Program-made: the position numbers and the translations under genes | Notes under the pieces: generated by a model | What the model saw: only the letters and a program-made list of their open reading frames with translations | Databases searched by the model: none | What the model was told of the DNA's origin: nothing | From: an uncultured bacterium | Lineage (GTDB): Bacteria; Chloroflexota; Anaerolineae; JACIWP01 | Length of the DNA stretch: 17,341 nt | Direction of reading: 5' to 3' | NCBI GenBank assembly: GCA_903872005.1 | Contig: CAIQJD010000024.1 | Coordinates: 1-17,341, forward strand | Shown: piece after piece, positions 14,988 to 17,341 of the stretch | Position numbering within the stretch: position 1 is the stretch's first letter | Layout: the number at the start of each line of letters is the position of its first letter

Positions 14988-16922
14988 CTAGGCGCGGCTC
15001 TGCTTCTCTGCGCCTTCCATTTCGGCCAACGCTCGCGCCACCTCTTCAAGGGCGACGCGTTGCTTGCGATAGAGGTCAGATTCGCTCATGGCCAGGGCGT
15101 CGGCGATTTCGCGCACGCGCCGGCCCTGGATATAGCGCATTTCCAGGATGTTGTAGAGCAGCCATTCGGTGGCGGTCATGTGGCGTGGGCCGGCCGGCCG
15201 CAACGCCTCGATGGCTTCGGCCAGCACGGAGCGCAAGGCATTGGCCGGCGCGGCCTCGTTACTCTGCAGTTTGCGGCCGACGATCTTGAGTTTCAGCAGG
15301 GGGCTGTCGCTCAACTTGGGGCCGCCCCAGTAATGGGTCAGGGCTTCTTTGACCCATTGCTGGTATTCTGGCGCGTAGATGGGCGAGTTTTCGATCATCT
15401 CCAGGGTTTCGCCGGTGGTGTAGCGGACAGCGCCGCGCCAGCGTTGGATACGCTCAATCTCCGGGATGATCTTCCGCAGGGTGGCAAAGACGCCCTGCTG
15501 CAAATGGCGGTCTTCCAGGGCGATTTCGGCCTGCGCGATGAGCGCCTCGACCGCTTCGCCGGCGATGGCCGAGATGTCATATTCCGTCTCGTCGGCCTTC
15601 AGGCCGAGCAGGCCCAGGGTGGCGTCGCGCGAGCGGTTACGGAGCGGGAGCATCCAGAAGCCGTCCTGGCGACGGAATTCAATTTGTCCAGGCCCCAGGC
15701 GTTCGATGTTGCCGCCTGCCGGCGGGCGCATGGCGTCGGCCACCGGGTAGGCGAGGGTCGCCGCCTGGGCGGCGGCCAGATCGCCGGCGACGGCCTCCAA
15801 CTGCCAACGGCCGGCGGCCATACTGGCGATGAAGCCGGTACGCACGCGGAGCAGCTCACACAGCGCCGTCAGCAGGTTTTCCAAGAATTGCTTCAAGTCG
15901 GTGGTGGTCAGGACGCGCTTGTCCAGCTCTTCGAGCCAGGCGATCTCTTCCTCGTCCTGGCGATAGATCACCCGGTCCAGGAAGGGCATGGCGATCTCAA
16001 TGACGATTTCCAGGATGACGATGAGGAACAGGACCGCGAAGATGAGGACGGTGTCGCGCGGCAGCCCCAGGATGTTCTCGACGCGCGGGATGGTGAGCAT
16101 GGCGACCAGGACGCAGATGCCGACGAAGGGGCCGCGCAGCAGGAAGTGGATCAGCGAATGTTTGACGACGCGGTCGGGCGAGAGGACGCCGAAGTAGGCG
16201 ACGCTGTAGCCCATGACCACCAACATGCCGGCGACCACCATATTGGCGACGATAGCCAGGGTCAGCACGAGGATGGAAGAGATCTGTTGCGCCGATGATG
16301 TGGTGAGCAGGAAGGGGAAGACGCCGACGGCCGGCGCGATGTAGGCCACGATCAAGTAGGTCATGCGGCGGATGGCTGTTGGGGTCAGACAGCGCCGGCG
16401 GGCGCGGATGATGTTGGCTGCGCCGAAGGCCGTGGCGATGCCATAGTAGACGGTGAAGCCGGCGAAGAGCGGGCCGGGCATCAGGCGCAGGATGCGTTCG
16501 ATCTGGACGCCATCACGGATGACCCAATTGGTGAACCAGCCCAGGATCAGGAAGACGAGGGAGAGGCCGTAGCTCAGATAGACGAGGACGCGGCGCGGCC
16601 GAGCGCGCGCGGCGGTGGTGCGTAGGACGGCTTCGGAAAAGTGCAGATAGGCCGCCGGCAGGAAGGCGATGCCCAGCCATTGGAAGCGCAGCCAGGGCGT
16701 GGCAGCCGGCAGCTCGTCCAACAGGGCCACGACAACATCGGCGATGAAGACCACCATGACGCAGGCCAGCACGATGCCGAAGGAGCGCGCCACGCTGCTG
16801 GTGAAGTTGTGGCTCCAGATATAGGCCAGCAGGGAGAAGGCGATGATGAGGATAGCCGAAGAGAGGATAAGGTTCGCAAAGGCCAGAATGCTCGTCAGGT
16901 TCGGGATGGTCGTTTCGATCAT
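14988..16922 (-). CDS. Polytopic membrane protein with GAF-like and sigma4-like HTH domains
   Basis: This protein of about 644 residues looks like a membrane-bound transcription regulator without a kinase. Numbered from the longer TTG start at 16931, about nine hydrophobic helices span 14-318 (near 14-39, 50-71, 81-103, 115-137, 153-175, 190-210, 219-247, 267-281 and 294-318). They resemble the histidine-kinase N-terminal 7TM region. A GAF-like segment follows (about 335-475), then a helical stretch with no recognised motif (480-585). A C-terminal HTH like sigma70 region 4 lies at about 590-637 (LEMRYIQGRRVREIADALAMSESDL). No H-box, N-box or G-box of a histidine kinase is visible. ATG 16922 is used; neither start has a clear Shine-Dalgarno. 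It begins 24 bases after the GNAT stop. The specific function and ligand are unknown. Confidence 0.78.
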   Translation of the reverse strand: MIETTIPNLTSILAFANLILSSAILIIAFSLLAYIWSHNFTSSVARSFGIVLACVMVVFIADVVVALLDELPAATPWLRFQWLGIAFLPAAYLHFSEAVLRTTAARARPRRVLVYLSYGLSLVFLILGWFTNWVIRDGVQIERILRLMPGPLFAGFTVYYGIATAFGAANIIRARRRCLTPTAIRRMTYLIVAYIAPAVGVFPFLLTTSSAQQISSILVLTLAIVANMVVAGMLVVMGYSVAYFGVLSPDRVVKHSLIHFLLRGPFVGICVLVAMLTIPRVENILGLPRDTVLIFAVLFLIVILEIVIEIAMPFLDRVIYRQDEEEIAWLEELDKRVLTTTDLKQFLENLLTALCELLRVRTGFIASMAAGRWQLEAVAGDLAAAQAATLAYPVADAMRPPAGGNIERLGPGQIEFRRQDGFWMLPLRNRSRDATLGLLGLKADETEYDISAIAGEAVEALIAQAEIALEDRHLQQGVFATLRKIIPEIERIQRWRGAVRYTTGETLEMIENSPIYAPEYQQWVKEALTHYWGGPKLSDSPLLKLKIVGRKLQSNEAAPANALRSVLAEAIEALRPAGPRHMTATEWLLYNILEMRYIQGRRVREIADALAMSESDLYRKQRVALEEVARALAEMEGAEKQSRA

Positions 16923-16946
16923 AGCCGTCAAAGTCCGCTGACGCTC

Positions 16947-17341
16947 TCAATTCACGCGCCGGGCGAAGAACAAGGCGACCTGGTTGGCGAAATAGCGCTC
17001 GTTGAAGCCGCAGAAGGTGAAGCCCAGGGCGCGGTAGAACTGGATGGCCGGCCCATTCTGCGATTGCGCTTCGACGAGCAGTGTTGGCAGCTTGTGGTTC
17101 TGCGCCCAGCGTTCGGCGGCGCGCACCAGGGCCGAGCCGAGACCCAGCCGGCGGTAGGGTTCGGCGACGATGAGATTACGCACCCAGGCCAACTGATGGC
17201 CGCGTTCGATACGCAGATCCACAAAGCCGCCTAAGACGCCATCTTGTTCGGCCACCAACAACGCGTCGCTGGTCTTCCAGACGCCCATGATGTCTTCGGC
17301 GCTGCGCGGGTATTTGACCTGCATGGGGCGCGGCAGCTTGA
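16947..17341 (-). CDS. GNAT-family N-acetyltransferase, 5' end beyond the window
   Basis: This is a single-domain acetyltransferase of unknown substrate. Numbered from ATG 17324, it shows the strand pair LLVAEQDGVLGGFVDL at 22-37 and motif A VRNLIVAEPYRRLGLGSALV at 48-67, with the acetyl-CoA loop RRLGLG (58-63). Motif B, NGPAIQFYRALGFTF, follows at 90-104, then a short C-terminal strand. From ATG 17324 there would be 125 residues, and the first helices of the fold would be missing. The frame stays open to the window edge (codons for K-L-P-R-P precede the Met), so the true start is probably outside. It lies just upstream of the membrane regulator and may be cotranscribed with it. Confidence 0.88.
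   Translation of the reverse strand, partial: KLPRPMQVKYPRSAEDIMGVWKTSDALLVAEQDGVLGGFVDLRIERGHQLAWVRNLIVAEPYRRLGLGSALVRAAERWAQNHKLPTLLVEAQSQNGPAIQFYRALGFTFCGFNERYFANQVALFFARRVN

Noticed and set aside
14810..15049. N-terminal extension of glmM by 80 residues
   Set aside because: The extra part is not homologous to GlmM, would overlap the neighbouring gene, and ATG 14809 has a good Shine-Dalgarno and the family N-terminus.
14880..16298. Long plus-strand open frame opposite the membrane regulator
   Set aside because: It shows an Asp/Glu/Gln/His-rich repeat-like translation caused by reverse reading of membrane-helix codons; no independent support.
1..17341. CRISPR array, tRNA or rRNA genes
   Set aside because: No regularly spaced repeats and no tRNA or rRNA sequence patterns were seen in the gaps, all of which are under 200 bases.

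Overview
The window is a GC-rich bacterial chromosome segment (about two thirds G+C by eye) made of two convergent gene blocks. The gene order, the ribosomal protein and RpoA sequences, and the 7TM/GAF/sigma4-like membrane regulator make a member of the Chloroflexota (Anaerolineae-like) my best guess. That is inference and would need a tree of RpoA or the ribosomal proteins. No tRNA, rRNA, CRISPR array or transposase gene was seen, and no gene-free stretch exceeds 200 bases.

Block 1 (plus strand, 1-7506) is the distal part of the spc operon plus the alpha operon, the pseudouridine synthase gene and the L13/S9 pair. The order is adk (5' end cut off, with an in-frame TAG near the edge), map, rpmJ, rpsM, rpsK, rpsD, rpoA, rplQ, truA, rplM and rpsI. 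infA, often found between map and rpmJ, is absent from that place. Several gaps carry strong hairpins (rpsK-rpsD, and a multi-stem rpoA leader). A hairpin after rpsI probably ends the operon. A tandem-GNAT acetyltransferase gene follows.

The junction (7504-7590) packs three consecutive perfect inverted repeats with tiny loops, including a 20-bp stem, between the convergent gene ends.

Block 2 (minus strand, 17341 down to 7571) reads in transcription order: GNAT acetyltransferase (cut by the window edge), a nine-helix membrane protein with a GAF-like middle and a sigma70-region-4-like HTH end, glmM, a large 853-residue phosphohexomutase with unusual N- and C-terminal extensions, an FtsK/SpoIIIE DNA translocase, a double-zinc-ribbon membrane protein and a DUF488 protein. 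The last three overlap by 4 bases at each junction (GTGA and ATGA) and are probably translationally coupled. The block joins amino-sugar precursor synthesis (GlmM), sugar-phosphate metabolism and chromosome translocation with uncharacterised accessory proteins. A hairpin and a candidate promoter in the 178-base gap before glmM suggest the last five genes can be transcribed separately from the regulator.

Across the whole window the palindrome GCCGGC is extremely frequent (about 138 sites by hand count, against roughly 18-19 expected from base composition). It is markedly rarer inside the ribosomal-protein and rpoA genes.
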